From Zoogloeaceae bacterium (GTDB taxonomy: Bacteria > Pseudomonadota > Gammaproteobacteria > Burkholderiales > Rhodocyclaceae): a stretch of 14,285 bases of DNA. Below are positions 7,593 to 14,254 of the stretch, in pieces. A program made the position numbers and the translations under genes. The stretch is taken from assembly GCA_031259605.1 (NCBI GenBank), contig JAIRLE010000008.1:1-14285 (forward strand), in the 5' to 3' direction. The notes below the pieces were generated by a model, which saw only the letters and a list, made by a program, of their open reading frames with translations, was not told where the DNA came from and did no database searches. Numbering within the stretch: the stretch's first letter is position 1; each line of letters opens with the position of its first letter.

Positions 7593-8078
7593 TCAAGGCG
7601 ACGGCGTTGCGGGAACGGACGGTTCGGGTATTCCGGGCGGCGCGGCGGTTTGCGTGGCGGGCAGTGGCCACAGCAGTGCGGCGCGCTGGCGGGCGGCATC
7701 CAGCAACTGGGTAATCCACTTGCCGTAAGCCGGGGAAATGACCTCGCGACCATCCGCATCTCTCTTGTAGCCCATGTGGATGCTGCTGACGTATTCCACA
7801 TCCACCATGTCGATATTGATGAGGATATTGACAACTACCGCGTACTGGTTGCGCACGATAATCTCCAGGCGCAGCCGCTTGGGCGTGTCCTGCGCGACCT
7901 TCCAGCCCCGGCTGTTCGCCGCCTCGACGATGACGTCATGCACCCGCTGTTCGGCGTCCGCGCCGGGCGCGGGCAGGATAATCTCGTTGGCAAAGTACGG
8001 CATTTCCGCCGCGTGAGCCGGCAGGGCAAGGCAGAGCGCGGCAAGCGCGAAGGCGCGGAGAAAAAACAAGCGTGGCAT
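7593..8078 (-). CDS. Secreted protein of unknown function, paralogue of the preceding gene product
   Basis: 161 residues with a clear signal peptide (MPRLFFLRAFALAALCLALPAHA, probable cleavage after AHA), so periplasmic or outer-envelope. The mature part shares a roughly 100-residue domain with the neighbour at 8164-8652. Both have Trp-Lys-Val, then RLRLEIIVRNQYAVVVNI aligning with GLRLQLDVRRHRAVIDIKI, then VDVEYVSSIHMGY, and an end motif PAYGKWITQLL. The tail is Pro- and Ala-rich (PPGIPEPSVPATPSP). No lipobox Cys and no catalytic motif is seen. The ATG at 8078 is chosen over 8099 because it has AGGAAAGG just upstream and begins the signal peptide. Last gene of a probable five-gene operon, 85 bases after its paralogue. 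I recall similar secreted hypothetical proteins in betaproteobacteria but cannot name the family. Confidence 0.8.
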   Translation of the reverse strand: MPRLFFLRAFALAALCLALPAHAAEMPYFANEIILPAPGADAEQRVHDVIVEAANSRGWKVAQDTPKRLRLEIIVRNQYAVVVNILINIDMVDVEYVSSIHMGYKRDADGREVISPAYGKWITQLLDAARQRAALLWPLPATQTAAPPGIPEPSVPATPSP

Positions 8079-8163
8079 GGGTTTCCTTTCCTGACGCATG
8101 AAGGGATTCAGCCGGGTTTTCGCGGGCGGACGACGGCGGCGAAAATCCGGCGCGTTACGTCCC

Positions 8164-8652
8164 TCAGAGAGACTTCGCCGATTTACGGGCGACCTTCAAG
8201 AGCTTCTGTATCCACTTGTGGTAGTTCGGATGGATGCGTTCGTTGCCCTTGTCGTCTTTTTCGTAGTTCAAGTTGACGCTGCTCACGTAATCGACATCTA
8301 CGCCGCCGCCCTTGATTTTGATGTCGATGACCGCGCGGTGTCGGCGAACGTCGAGTTGCAGGCGCAGACCGGCGGGCTTGTCCTCGATGACTTTCCACTT
8401 GAGCCTTTGCGCGCTGTCGATGATGGCCGCGCGCGTCTTCCTTTCGGCATCCTGGGGTTTTCCGGCGACGATGACCTCGTCACGAAATGGCCTCAGGCGC
8501 GTATTCCGGGCCAGGGAACGTTCCTCGGAAGCGCAATTGGTATAAATGTCGTCGGTGCAGACGCTCTCTCCCTTGACGGCGGCGGCGTGAAGCGCGGGAA
8601 ACGCCAGCGCGCCGGCAAGACAAAGGACAAGACGGAAAAAACGGGGACGCAT
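8164..8652 (-). CDS. Secreted protein of unknown function with IHPNYHKW motif
   Basis: 162 residues. The signal peptide MRPRFFRLVLCLAGALAFPA ends near LHA (about residue 23). The mature N-terminus has two Cys (32 and 40, VCTDDIYTNC) that could form a disulfide and are absent from the paralogue. From about residue 56 to 156 comes the shared domain: VDVDYVSSVNLNY (118-130) and RIHPNYHKWIQKLLK (139-153) are its most distinctive motifs. The C-terminus is Lys-rich. AAGGAG precedes the ATG by 5 bases. It starts only 25 bases after the stop of the ketosynthase gene, so co-transcription with the aryl-polyene-type genes is likely. This suggests an envelope role connected to that product, but no function is known to me. 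Confidence 0.82.
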   Translation of the reverse strand: MRPRFFRLVLCLAGALAFPALHAAAVKGESVCTDDIYTNCASEERSLARNTRLRPFRDEVIVAGKPQDAERKTRAAIIDSAQRLKWKVIEDKPAGLRLQLDVRRHRAVIDIKIKGGGVDVDYVSSVNLNYEKDDKGNERIHPNYHKWIQKLLKVARKSAKSL

Positions 8653-8677
8653 GATTGCTCCTTTCAGATAAAAAACG

Positions 8678-9910
8678 TTATGGCAGGCACCGGAATATCA
8701 GCGACGTGTTGATGCCGCCGAAGGCGAAATTATTGCTCATGATGTATTCACATTCCAGATTCCGTCCCGCGCCGGTAATGTAATCAAGTTCCGCGCAGCG
8801 CGGGTCGACATGTTCGAGATTCACAGTGGGCGCAAACCAGCCCAGCCGCTGCATGGCGATGGAAAACCAGGCTTCCAGCGCGCCGGAAGCGCCCAGAGTA
8901 TGTCCCATATAGCTTTTCAGCGAACCGATGGGCATTCGGGAACCGAAAACTTCGCAGGTGGCGTGGCTTTCGGCGATATCCCCCAGGTCGGTCGCCGTGC
9001 CATGCGCGTTCACGTAGGCAATGGCCTCCGGCGGCAGATTGGCGGAATCCAGCGCCAGCCGCATGGCGGTCGCCATGGTGTCGGCGCGCGGCTGCGTCAC
9101 ATGCGCGCCGTCGCAGTTGGTGCCATAGCCAATGACTTCCGCATATGCGCGCGCGCCGCGCGCTTTTGCGTGTTCGTACTCTTCCAGAACCAGCGTTCCC
9201 GCGCCTTCGCCAATCACCAGTCCGTCGCGGTCGCGATCGAAAGGACGCGGCGTGAGCCGCGGCGCGTCATTTCTGGTGCTGGCGGCATAGAGGGTATCGA
9301 ACACCGCCGCGTAGCTGGCCGCCAAATCTTCCGCCCCGCCCGCGATCATGATGTCGGCGTGATTGTGCAGAATGCTTTCATAGGCGTACCCGATGCCTTG
9401 GGATCCTGACGTGCAGGCGCTGGAGGTGGTATGCACCCGACCTTGCAGACCGAAGAACACGGCGATGTTGACAGGCGTGGTATGCCCCATCATGCGGATA
9501 TAGCTGTTGGCGCTCAAGCCATCGACCACGCGGGTGTCCATCATGCGGCCAAAATCGGCGATGGCGTCCATCGCTCCCGCCGAAGAACCATAGGAGACGC
9601 CTGCCCGTCCGGAACGCAACAAGCCCTGTTCATGCAGCAGTCCCGCGTCGGCAAGCGCGAATTCCGTCGCGCGGCAGGCCAGGATCGCCACTCGTCCCAT
9701 GCTGCGCGTGGCCTTGCGCGTGTAGCGTTCCGGCGGCGCCTCGAAATCCGCCGCCGGCGCTCCCAAGCAGGTATTCAGCCCCTGGATGCCCTGCCAATCC
9801 GCTATGGCGCGCACGGCGTTCCTGCGGGAACGCAAATGTCGTTCGATGTCCGGCCAGTCGATGCCCAGAGGCGTAATGCCGCCCATGCCGGTAATGACGA
9901 CCCGCCTCAT
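8678..9910 (-). CDS. apeR: Beta-ketoacyl-ACP synthase, aryl polyene ApeR type
   Basis: Condensing enzyme of the FabF/KAS-II thiolase fold, 410 residues. It extends acyl-ACP with malonyl-ACP. The catalytic triad is complete: Cys166 in TTSSACTSGSQ, His303 in NAHGTATDLGD, His337 in KSYMGHTLGASG, with Lys332 nearby. The C-terminal NNFAFGGINTSLIF is standard. Overall wording (MGRVAILACRATEFALADAG, RMMGHTTPVNIAVFFGL, PFDRDRDGLVIGEGAGTLVL) matches my memory of ApeR from aryl polyene clusters rather than housekeeping FabF. The start ATG at 9910 overlaps the TGA of the ketoreductase gene as ATGA. The same frame stays open upstream through the ketoreductase, but that is antisense-free shadow, not a fusion. 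No ApeC-type partner is in the window. Confidence 0.92.
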   Translation of the reverse strand: MRRVVITGMGGITPLGIDWPDIERHLRSRRNAVRAIADWQGIQGLNTCLGAPAADFEAPPERYTRKATRSMGRVAILACRATEFALADAGLLHEQGLLRSGRAGVSYGSSAGAMDAIADFGRMMDTRVVDGLSANSYIRMMGHTTPVNIAVFFGLQGRVHTTSSACTSGSQGIGYAYESILHNHADIMIAGGAEDLAASYAAVFDTLYAASTRNDAPRLTPRPFDRDRDGLVIGEGAGTLVLEEYEHAKARGARAYAEVIGYGTNCDGAHVTQPRADTMATAMRLALDSANLPPEAIAYVNAHGTATDLGDIAESHATCEVFGSRMPIGSLKSYMGHTLGASGALEAWFSIAMQRLGWFAPTVNLEHVDPRCAELDYITGAGRNLECEYIMSNNFAFGGINTSLIFRCLP

Positions 9911-10650
9911 GACATGCCTCCATTGATCGCGATGACCTGCCGCGTAATGTAGGCGGCGTCGTCGGAAAGCAGGAAACCCACCACGGCGGCGACTTCTTCC
10001 GGCCTGCCCGCGCGCTGCGCGGGAATCAGGGGCAGGATGCGCGCCATGGCTTCCGGCGTGACCATCGCCGTCTCGATCAGGCCGGGCGCGACGCAATTGA
10101 CCGTGATGCGTCGCTTGGCAAGCTCCAGCGCCAGCGCCTTGGTCGCGCCGATGATGCCCGCCTTGGCGGCGCTGTAATTGACCTGCCCGCGATTGCCTGC
10201 CTGCCCGGAAAGCGAGGAAAGCGTCACGATGCGCCCAGGCCGCCGCGCCTGTACCATCGGCATGACAATAGGCTTCAATACGTTGTAAAAGCCGTCCAGA
10301 TTGACGGCAAGCACGCTGTCCCATTCCGCGTCCGTCATGGCGGGAAAGGCGTTGTCGGCGCTGACGCCCGCGTTGCATGCCACGCCGTAATAAACGCCAT
10401 GCGCTTCGATATCGGCCTCCAATGTCGCGCGCGTCGTCTCGCGCGCGGCAATGTCGAATTGCAGGACGCGCGGACGTCCGTGGGCGCCGGTCAATTCATC
10501 GGCCAGTGTTTCGGCAAGGTCACGCCGTCGCGCGCAGTGCAATACCGGCAAGAAGCCATCCGCCGCCACGCGCCGGGCAATGGCCGCGCCGATGCCTTGC
10601 GACGCGCCGGTGATCAATACGCTGCGGGGAGAAGAAGGGTCGTCGATCAT
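9907..10650 (-). CDS. apeQ: 3-oxoacyl-ACP reductase, ApeQ/FabG2 type
   Basis: NADPH-dependent short-chain dehydrogenase/reductase of 247 residues that reduces the 3-keto group after condensation. The cofactor motif is TGASQGIG (14-21), NAG is at 93-95, and catalytic residues are Ser146, Tyr159 and Lys163 (NYSAAKAG). The C-terminal RQVIAINGGMS is typical of FabG. The stretch GRIVTLSSLSGQAGNRGQVN and the close link with the dehydratase and ketosynthase genes fit the aryl polyene reductase rather than housekeeping fabG, which normally sits with fabD and acpP. ATG at 10650 overlaps the dehydratase stop as ATGA, and its own TGA overlaps the next ATG the same way, so the three genes are translationally coupled. 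Confidence 0.92.
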   Translation of the reverse strand: MIDDPSSPRSVLITGASQGIGAAIARRVAADGFLPVLHCARRRDLAETLADELTGAHGRPRVLQFDIAARETTRATLEADIEAHGVYYGVACNAGVSADNAFPAMTDAEWDSVLAVNLDGFYNVLKPIVMPMVQARRPGRIVTLSSLSGQAGNRGQVNYSAAKAGIIGATKALALELAKRRITVNCVAPGLIETAMVTPEAMARILPLIPAQRAGRPEEVAAVVGFLLSDDAAYITRQVIAINGGMS

Positions 10651-11168
10651 GTTGTCGTCACGTAGGCTTGCAGGTTCCTGGGCTGAAAGACCATCAAGGT
10701 TGCTTCGGCGGCGATGTCGTCGGCGGGATGATAAATCACGCAGTCCATGACGCCGAGACCCTCGGCGTCACGCCAGTTTTCCCGCGCTTCCACCTGCAAG
10801 CGCGCGCCCACGGGATATGCCGCCACCTGGCTTGTGAATTTGCGCGCGGAAACCAGAAAGCCAGTCCTGACGGGTTCGCCCACGCGCCGCGACTGCCAGC
10901 CAATCAGCGCGCCAATGGCCTGCGCCATGTATTCGACGCCCACGTAGGCGGGCACATTGTCATTGCGGCAAAAAGGACTGTCCGGGCGAATGGTTGCGAC
11001 ACAGCGAATGCGTCCGGCTTCCGCCGCCAGCACGGCGTCCAGCAGCACCATGCGCCCCCGGTGCGGCAGGTATTCCTGTATCGGCAGATAACGCGTCGCG
11101 CCCGCGCCTGCCGGGCTGGCGGGATGACTGGCGCGACCAGGACGAAGGCCAGGGGACAAGGCTTTCAT
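10647..11168 (-). CDS. apeP: 3-hydroxyacyl-ACP dehydratase, ApeP-like hotdog protein
   Basis: Hotdog-fold dehydratase of the FabA/FabZ type, 173 residues, removing water from 3-hydroxyacyl-ACP to leave the double bond that is kept in a polyene. Likely catalytic residues are His36 in EYLPHRGRMVLLD and Glu79 in GVEYMAQAIGALIGW. The block order matches ApeP of aryl polyene clusters. The frame is open back to an ATG at 11264, but that codon lies inside the 22-bp repeat and the extra 32 residues look non-coding; MKALSPG at 11168 is preferred, although its ribosome site (AGAAG) is weak and a start closer to residue 26 (RYLPIQEYLPH) is possible. First gene of the operon; the gene-free repeat zone lies upstream. 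Confidence 0.85.
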   Translation of the reverse strand: MKALSPGLRPGRASHPASPAGAGATRYLPIQEYLPHRGRMVLLDAVLAAEAGRIRCVATIRPDSPFCRNDNVPAYVGVEYMAQAIGALIGWQSRRVGEPVRTGFLVSARKFTSQVAAYPVGARLQVEARENWRDAEGLGVMDCVIYHPADDIAAEATLMVFQPRNLQAYVTTT

Positions 11169-11249
11169 ATCGGATTTTCTTCTCAAAGCGGCGAAACGTC
11201 TGCCATGGTAACGCCTTTCCGCCTGTATCCCGCAGTCTTCACGCGCCAT

Positions 11250-11322
11250 CCAGGGCAATCGCATGAATGCCTTCCCTCTTTCGCCAAGCGGGCGAGGGTG
11301 GCGCTTTAGCGCCGGGAGAGGG
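11250..11322. repeat. Intergenic repeat modules upstream of the apeP-like gene
   Basis: Bases 11250-11271 are the exact inverted copy of 5989-6010. Bases 11285-11322 carry AGCGGGCGAGGGTGGCGC and a perfect palindrome GGCGCTTTAGCGCC (11300-11313), and are nearly identical in reverse to 7501-7530. The operon promoter presumably lies in or next to this block, but no convincing -10/-35 pair was found. Confidence 0.65.
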
Positions 11323-11353
11323 ACGGCGGCTCATCCCTGAACCGTGTTTTCCG

Positions 11354-11480
11354 GGGTGAATCGCCCCTCATCCGCAGATGACCGTGGGGTGCCATTGTGG
11401 CCGCCCGCCATTGCCGCGGGGAGGGAAGGGTTGCCCCGACCGCAACATTTCCCGGGGCGGCCACGGAGGTGCCTCTGCGG
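11354..11480. other. Strongly foldable gene-free segment (possible structured RNA or repeat)
   Basis: Nested complementary arms are visible: CCGCAGA (11372-11378) with TCTGCGG (11474-11480), GTGGCCGCCC (11397-11406) with GGGCGGCCAC (11455-11464), GGGAA (11423-11427) with TTCCC (11449-11453), and GTTGC (11430-11434) with GCAAC (11442-11446). This gives 27 nested pairs in 109 bases. A small outer hairpin GGGG/CCCC (11353-11367) precedes it. No open frame explains it. No known RNA family was recognised. It may equally be a large repeat. Confidence 0.4.
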
Positions 11481-11490
11481 GAACCGCCAA

Positions 11491-11519
11491 AAATTAACGG
11501 CAGCCCTTCAGGTCTGCCG
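11491..11519 (-). terminator. Terminator-like hairpin, minus strand
   Basis: On the minus strand CGGCAG (11519-11514) pairs with CTGCCG (11503-11498) around a 10-base loop and is followed by TTAATTTTT, a T-rich tail. This has the shape of an intrinsic terminator for leftward transcription. No annotated leftward gene lies between here and 14285, so it would end an unrecognised transcript from 11520-11655, or it is simply part of the repeat. Confidence 0.35.
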
Positions 11520-11570
11520 GTCTAACGTCATTGGGAAGGGATTTCTCTCCCCTTGAGAATGGCTACGGTC

Positions 11571-11630
11571 GAAACCCCGGTCGTAAGAATGGGGTCCCGA
11601 CCTTCGCGCCTTTCTTACGGGCGGGGTTTC
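11571..11630. repeat. Long imperfect inverted repeat
   Basis: Arms 11571-11589 (GAAACCCCGGTCGTAAGAA) and 11612-11630 (TTCTTACGGGCGGGGTTTC) pair at 17 of 19 positions around a 22-base loop. The right arm runs directly into the 31-bp repeat at 11625, so the two structures share bases. Confidence 0.65.
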
Positions 11631-11655
11631 AAACCGGAGTTGGTTTTACGATGAA
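11625..11655 (+). repeat. 31-bp inverted repeat, left copy
   Basis: Begins GGTTTCAAACCGGAGTTGG and ends TTTTACGATGAA. The exact reverse complement is 14255-14285. The copy contains the palindrome GGTTTCAAACC. It continues into AACAGGTTCTGAA (11654-11666), a module also seen after the NIF3 gene (inverted) and at 7565-7577. Confidence 0.85.
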
Positions 11656-11795
11656 CAGGTTCTGAAGGGCTGTCGCTAATTTCTGCTTGTGCCGCACGGC
11701 TCTGGTGCGCGCCGGTTTGTGTATCATGACGGCGGCGGCGATGGCTTTGCCGCCTTGTCGTGTGGTCTCTTGCAACGAAATTCAAGGAGGATGTC

Positions 11796-12149
11796 ATGAT
11801 GAAAAAGTTCTTTTCCCTTTCCGCTCTCTTCTTTTTCCTGAGCACGGCGGCGTTTGCCCAAGGCGGGTTCGTCGGCCCCTCGGCGACGTCGGAGGCGAAG
11901 ACCATCGTGGAAGCCAAGGATCTTCCCGATGACGCGCGCGTAACGTTGCAAGGCAACATCGTGCGCGCCCTGGGCGACGAAAAATACCTGTTCCGCGACA
12001 AGACCGGGGAAATCGTCGTCGAGATCGACGACGAAATCTGGCGCGGCCAAACGGTCGAACCCCGGGACGCCGTGGAGATTCGCGGCGAAATCGACCGGGA
12101 TTGGGGATTTTCCGTTGAGATCGAGGCCGATACGCTCAAGAAGCTGTGA
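11796..12149 (+). CDS. YgiW/YdeI (BOF) family periplasmic OB-fold protein
   Basis: 117 residues. The signal peptide MMKKFFSLSALFFFLSTAAF is cleaved probably after AFA, leaving QGGFVGPSATSEAKTI as mature start. The rest is one small OB-fold of the BOF family: VTLQGNIVRALGDEKYLFRD, then TGEIVVEIDDEIWRG, and EIRGEIDRDWGFSVEIEADT. Members are linked to stress tolerance in enterobacteria and some bind cationic or other small ligands; the exact job is unclear. AAGGAGG (11784-11790) is a near-perfect ribosome site serving ATG 11796 (5 bases away) or ATG 11799 (8 bases away); either is plausible. Its stop overlaps the next start as GTGA, so it is translationally coupled to the LTA-synthase-like gene. 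Both genes lie between the 31-bp inverted repeats. Confidence 0.92.
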   Translation: MMKKFFSLSALFFFLSTAAFAQGGFVGPSATSEAKTIVEAKDLPDDARVTLQGNIVRALGDEKYLFRDKTGEIVVEIDDEIWRGQTVEPRDAVEIRGEIDRDWGFSVEIEADTLKKL

Positions 12150-14215
12150 GTTTATTCGCCTTGCCGCCGTCTTGCCCCGCCTTTCCTGCCCGCTGCCGCC
12201 CGACACTCAAAAGTCATCTGGCCTTCCTGGGCGCGGGGGGACTGGCGCTGCTTTTCTTGTTTGGCTTCCTGCGGCTCTCCCTGTTGCTTTATAACCGGGA
12301 ACTGATTGGGGATACGCCTGCCCGCGTTTTTCTCGAAGCCTTCTGGAACGGGTTGCGCTTCGACCTGAAACTTGTCGCCTTCCTGCTTTTCCCTTTGCTG
12401 TTTACCCTTGCCAGTCCCCGGCTCATGGCGGCGCGTGGGGCGATCCGCGTGTATTTCGCGTTGCTGGCCCCCGTGGCGCTTTTCTTGGGCGTCGTCGAGC
12501 TGGAATTTTACCGGGAATTCCACCAGCGCCTGAACGGCCTCGTCTTCCAGTATCTCGCGGAAGACCCCGGTACCGTGTTGAGTATGATCTGGCACGGCTT
12601 TCCGGTCATGCGCCTCCTGCTTTTCTGTGTATTTGCCATCTGGATATTTTCAAGCCTCTTCGACTTCGTCGAACGCCGTACCCGGTTTCTTCTCCGCGCC
12701 CCCCAAAACGCGGGAACTTTCCGTCTCCAGCGCGGCGTTGCCTTCCTGTTGTGTTGCTTTCTCCTCGTCCTGGCCGCGCGCGGCACCTTGCGGCAGGGGC
12801 CGCCGCTGCGCTGGGGGGACGCCTTCACCACCGATTCCATGTTCGCCAACCAGTTGGGCTTGAACGGCGTCCTCACCTTGGTCGACGCGGCGCGCGCCCG
12901 CTTTTCCGCGCACCGGGACAACGCCTGGCAATCCGTCATGCCGCCCGAAGAAGCCCGGCAAATCACCCGCAACCTGTTGCTTGCCGCCCGCGATACCCTC
13001 GTGGATGCGGATACGGCGGCAGTCCGCCGGGACTTTTTCCCTTCGCCGGAAAAAACCCTGCCGGTCAGGAATGTGGTGGTCATCCTGCTGGAGAGTTTCG
13101 CGGGCCGTTACGTCGGGGCGCTGGGCGCATCCGGCGACATCACGCCGCGGTTCGACGCGCTCGCCCGCGAGGGCCTTCTCTTCACCCGTTTTTTCAGTAA
13201 CGGCACGCACACGCACCAGGGCATGTTCGCCACCATGGCCTGTTTTCCCAACCTGCCAGGGTTCGAGTACCTGATGCAGACCCCGGAAGGCGGGCACGCC
13301 TTTTCCGGCCTGCCGCAATTGCTTTCCGCGCGCGGCTACCGGGATGTGTACGTCTATAACGGCGACTTCGCCTGGGACAATCAATCCGGCTTCTTCGCCA
13401 ACCAGGGCATGACCACCTTCATCGGACGCAACGACTACGCAAACCCGGTCTTCTCCGACCCCACCTGGGGCGTCTCCGATGAGGACATGTTTTTACGCGC
13501 CAACGAGGAACTGGAAAAACTCGCCGTGGCCGAAAAGCCCTTCTACGCCCTGCTGCAAACGCTTTCCAACCACGCGCCCTACGCCCTGCCGGAAAAGCTG
13601 CCCGTCCCCCGCGTCTCCGGCCACGGTTCGCTGGATGCGCGCCTCACTGCCATGCGCTATTCCGACTGGGCGCTGGGAGCGTTTTTCACACGGGCGAAAA
13701 TGTCGCCTTATTATCGGGAAACGCTGTTCGTCGTCCTGGGCGATCATGGATTCGGCAGCCCTGAGCAGATCACCGAAATGGATCTGCATCGCTTCAATGT
13801 GCCCCTGCTCTTGATCGCGCCGGGCATCCGGGAAAAATTCGGCGCGATGCAGGAGACCGTCGGCTCGCAGGTGGATGTCGTCCCCACGATCATGGGACGC
13901 CTGGGCGGCAGGACGCGCCATCAATGCTGGGGGCGCGACCTTCTGGATCTGCCGGAAAATGACGCGGGTTTTGCCGTGATCAAACCTTCGGGCGGCGACC
14001 AGGCCGTCGCCTTCCTCCTCGGCGAAAATATCCTGGTGCAACCGAAGAACGGCAAGCCGCGCCTCCACGTCTGGCGACTGGGCGCAACTTCCAGGGCAAC
14101 GCCCGCCACGGACGCGGCACTCGCTGCCGATCTGCAAAAAAAGCTGGACGCCTATCTTTTCACCGCGACCCGCAGTCTCCTGGAAGATACGGCGGGCAGT
14201 GAGGGCGGGAGGTGA
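12146..14215 (+). CDS. LTA synthase-like membrane sulfatase-fold enzyme (phosphoglycerol transferase type)
   Basis: 689 residues: about five transmembrane helices (roughly 26-49, 73-92, 98-118, 153-173, 195-212), then a large periplasmic alkaline phosphatase/sulfatase-fold domain. This is the layout of LtaS and of OpgB-type phosphoglycerol transferases. Likely metal and catalytic residues are Glu316 in VVILLESFAG, Thr356 in SNGTHTHQGM as nucleophile, Asp533-His534 in VLGDHGFG, and the conserved WGVSDEDMF (441-449) and SNHAPY (474-479). In a Gram-negative cell the likely role is transfer of a phosphoglycerol or phosphoethanolamine-like group to a periplasmic glycan or lipid; lipoteichoic acid itself is not expected. 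The GTG start at 12146 overlaps the upstream stop (GTGA). No ATG precedes the first helix, but an internal non-ATG start is not excluded. Confidence 0.9.
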   Translation: MSLFALPPSCPAFPARCRPTLKSHLAFLGAGGLALLFLFGFLRLSLLLYNRELIGDTPARVFLEAFWNGLRFDLKLVAFLLFPLLFTLASPRLMAARGAIRVYFALLAPVALFLGVVELEFYREFHQRLNGLVFQYLAEDPGTVLSMIWHGFPVMRLLLFCVFAIWIFSSLFDFVERRTRFLLRAPQNAGTFRLQRGVAFLLCCFLLVLAARGTLRQGPPLRWGDAFTTDSMFANQLGLNGVLTLVDAARARFSAHRDNAWQSVMPPEEARQITRNLLLAARDTLVDADTAAVRRDFFPSPEKTLPVRNVVVILLESFAGRYVGALGASGDITPRFDALAREGLLFTRFFSNGTHTHQGMFATMACFPNLPGFEYLMQTPEGGHAFSGLPQLLSARGYRDVYVYNGDFAWDNQSGFFANQGMTTFIGRNDYANPVFSDPTWGVSDEDMFLRANEELEKLAVAEKPFYALLQTLSNHAPYALPEKLPVPRVSGHGSLDARLTAMRYSDWALGAFFTRAKMSPYYRETLFVVLGDHGFGSPEQITEMDLHRFNVPLLLIAPGIREKFGAMQETVGSQVDVVPTIMGRLGGRTRHQCWGRDLLDLPENDAGFAVIKPSGGDQAVAFLLGENILVQPKNGKPRLHVWRLGATSRATPATDAALAADLQKKLDAYLFTATRSLLEDTAGSEGGR

Positions 14216-14254
14216 TTTCCGGTCCGCTCAAAAATGCCCCGATGCCTTCGGCGA

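Noticed and set aside
8678..10378. 566-residue frame that could be read as a fusion ahead of the ketosynthase
   Set aside because: The upstream 156 residues are an out-of-frame reading of the ketoreductase gene; the true ketosynthase start overlaps the reductase stop as ATGA at 9910.
11323..11660. CRISPR array or tracr-like RNA
   Set aside because: There are no regularly spaced direct repeats and no cas gene; the structure comes from inverted repeats.
12650..13384. 244-codon antisense frame in the LTA-synthase-like gene
   Set aside because: Lies within a gene with conserved catalytic motifs; no motif or start support of its own.
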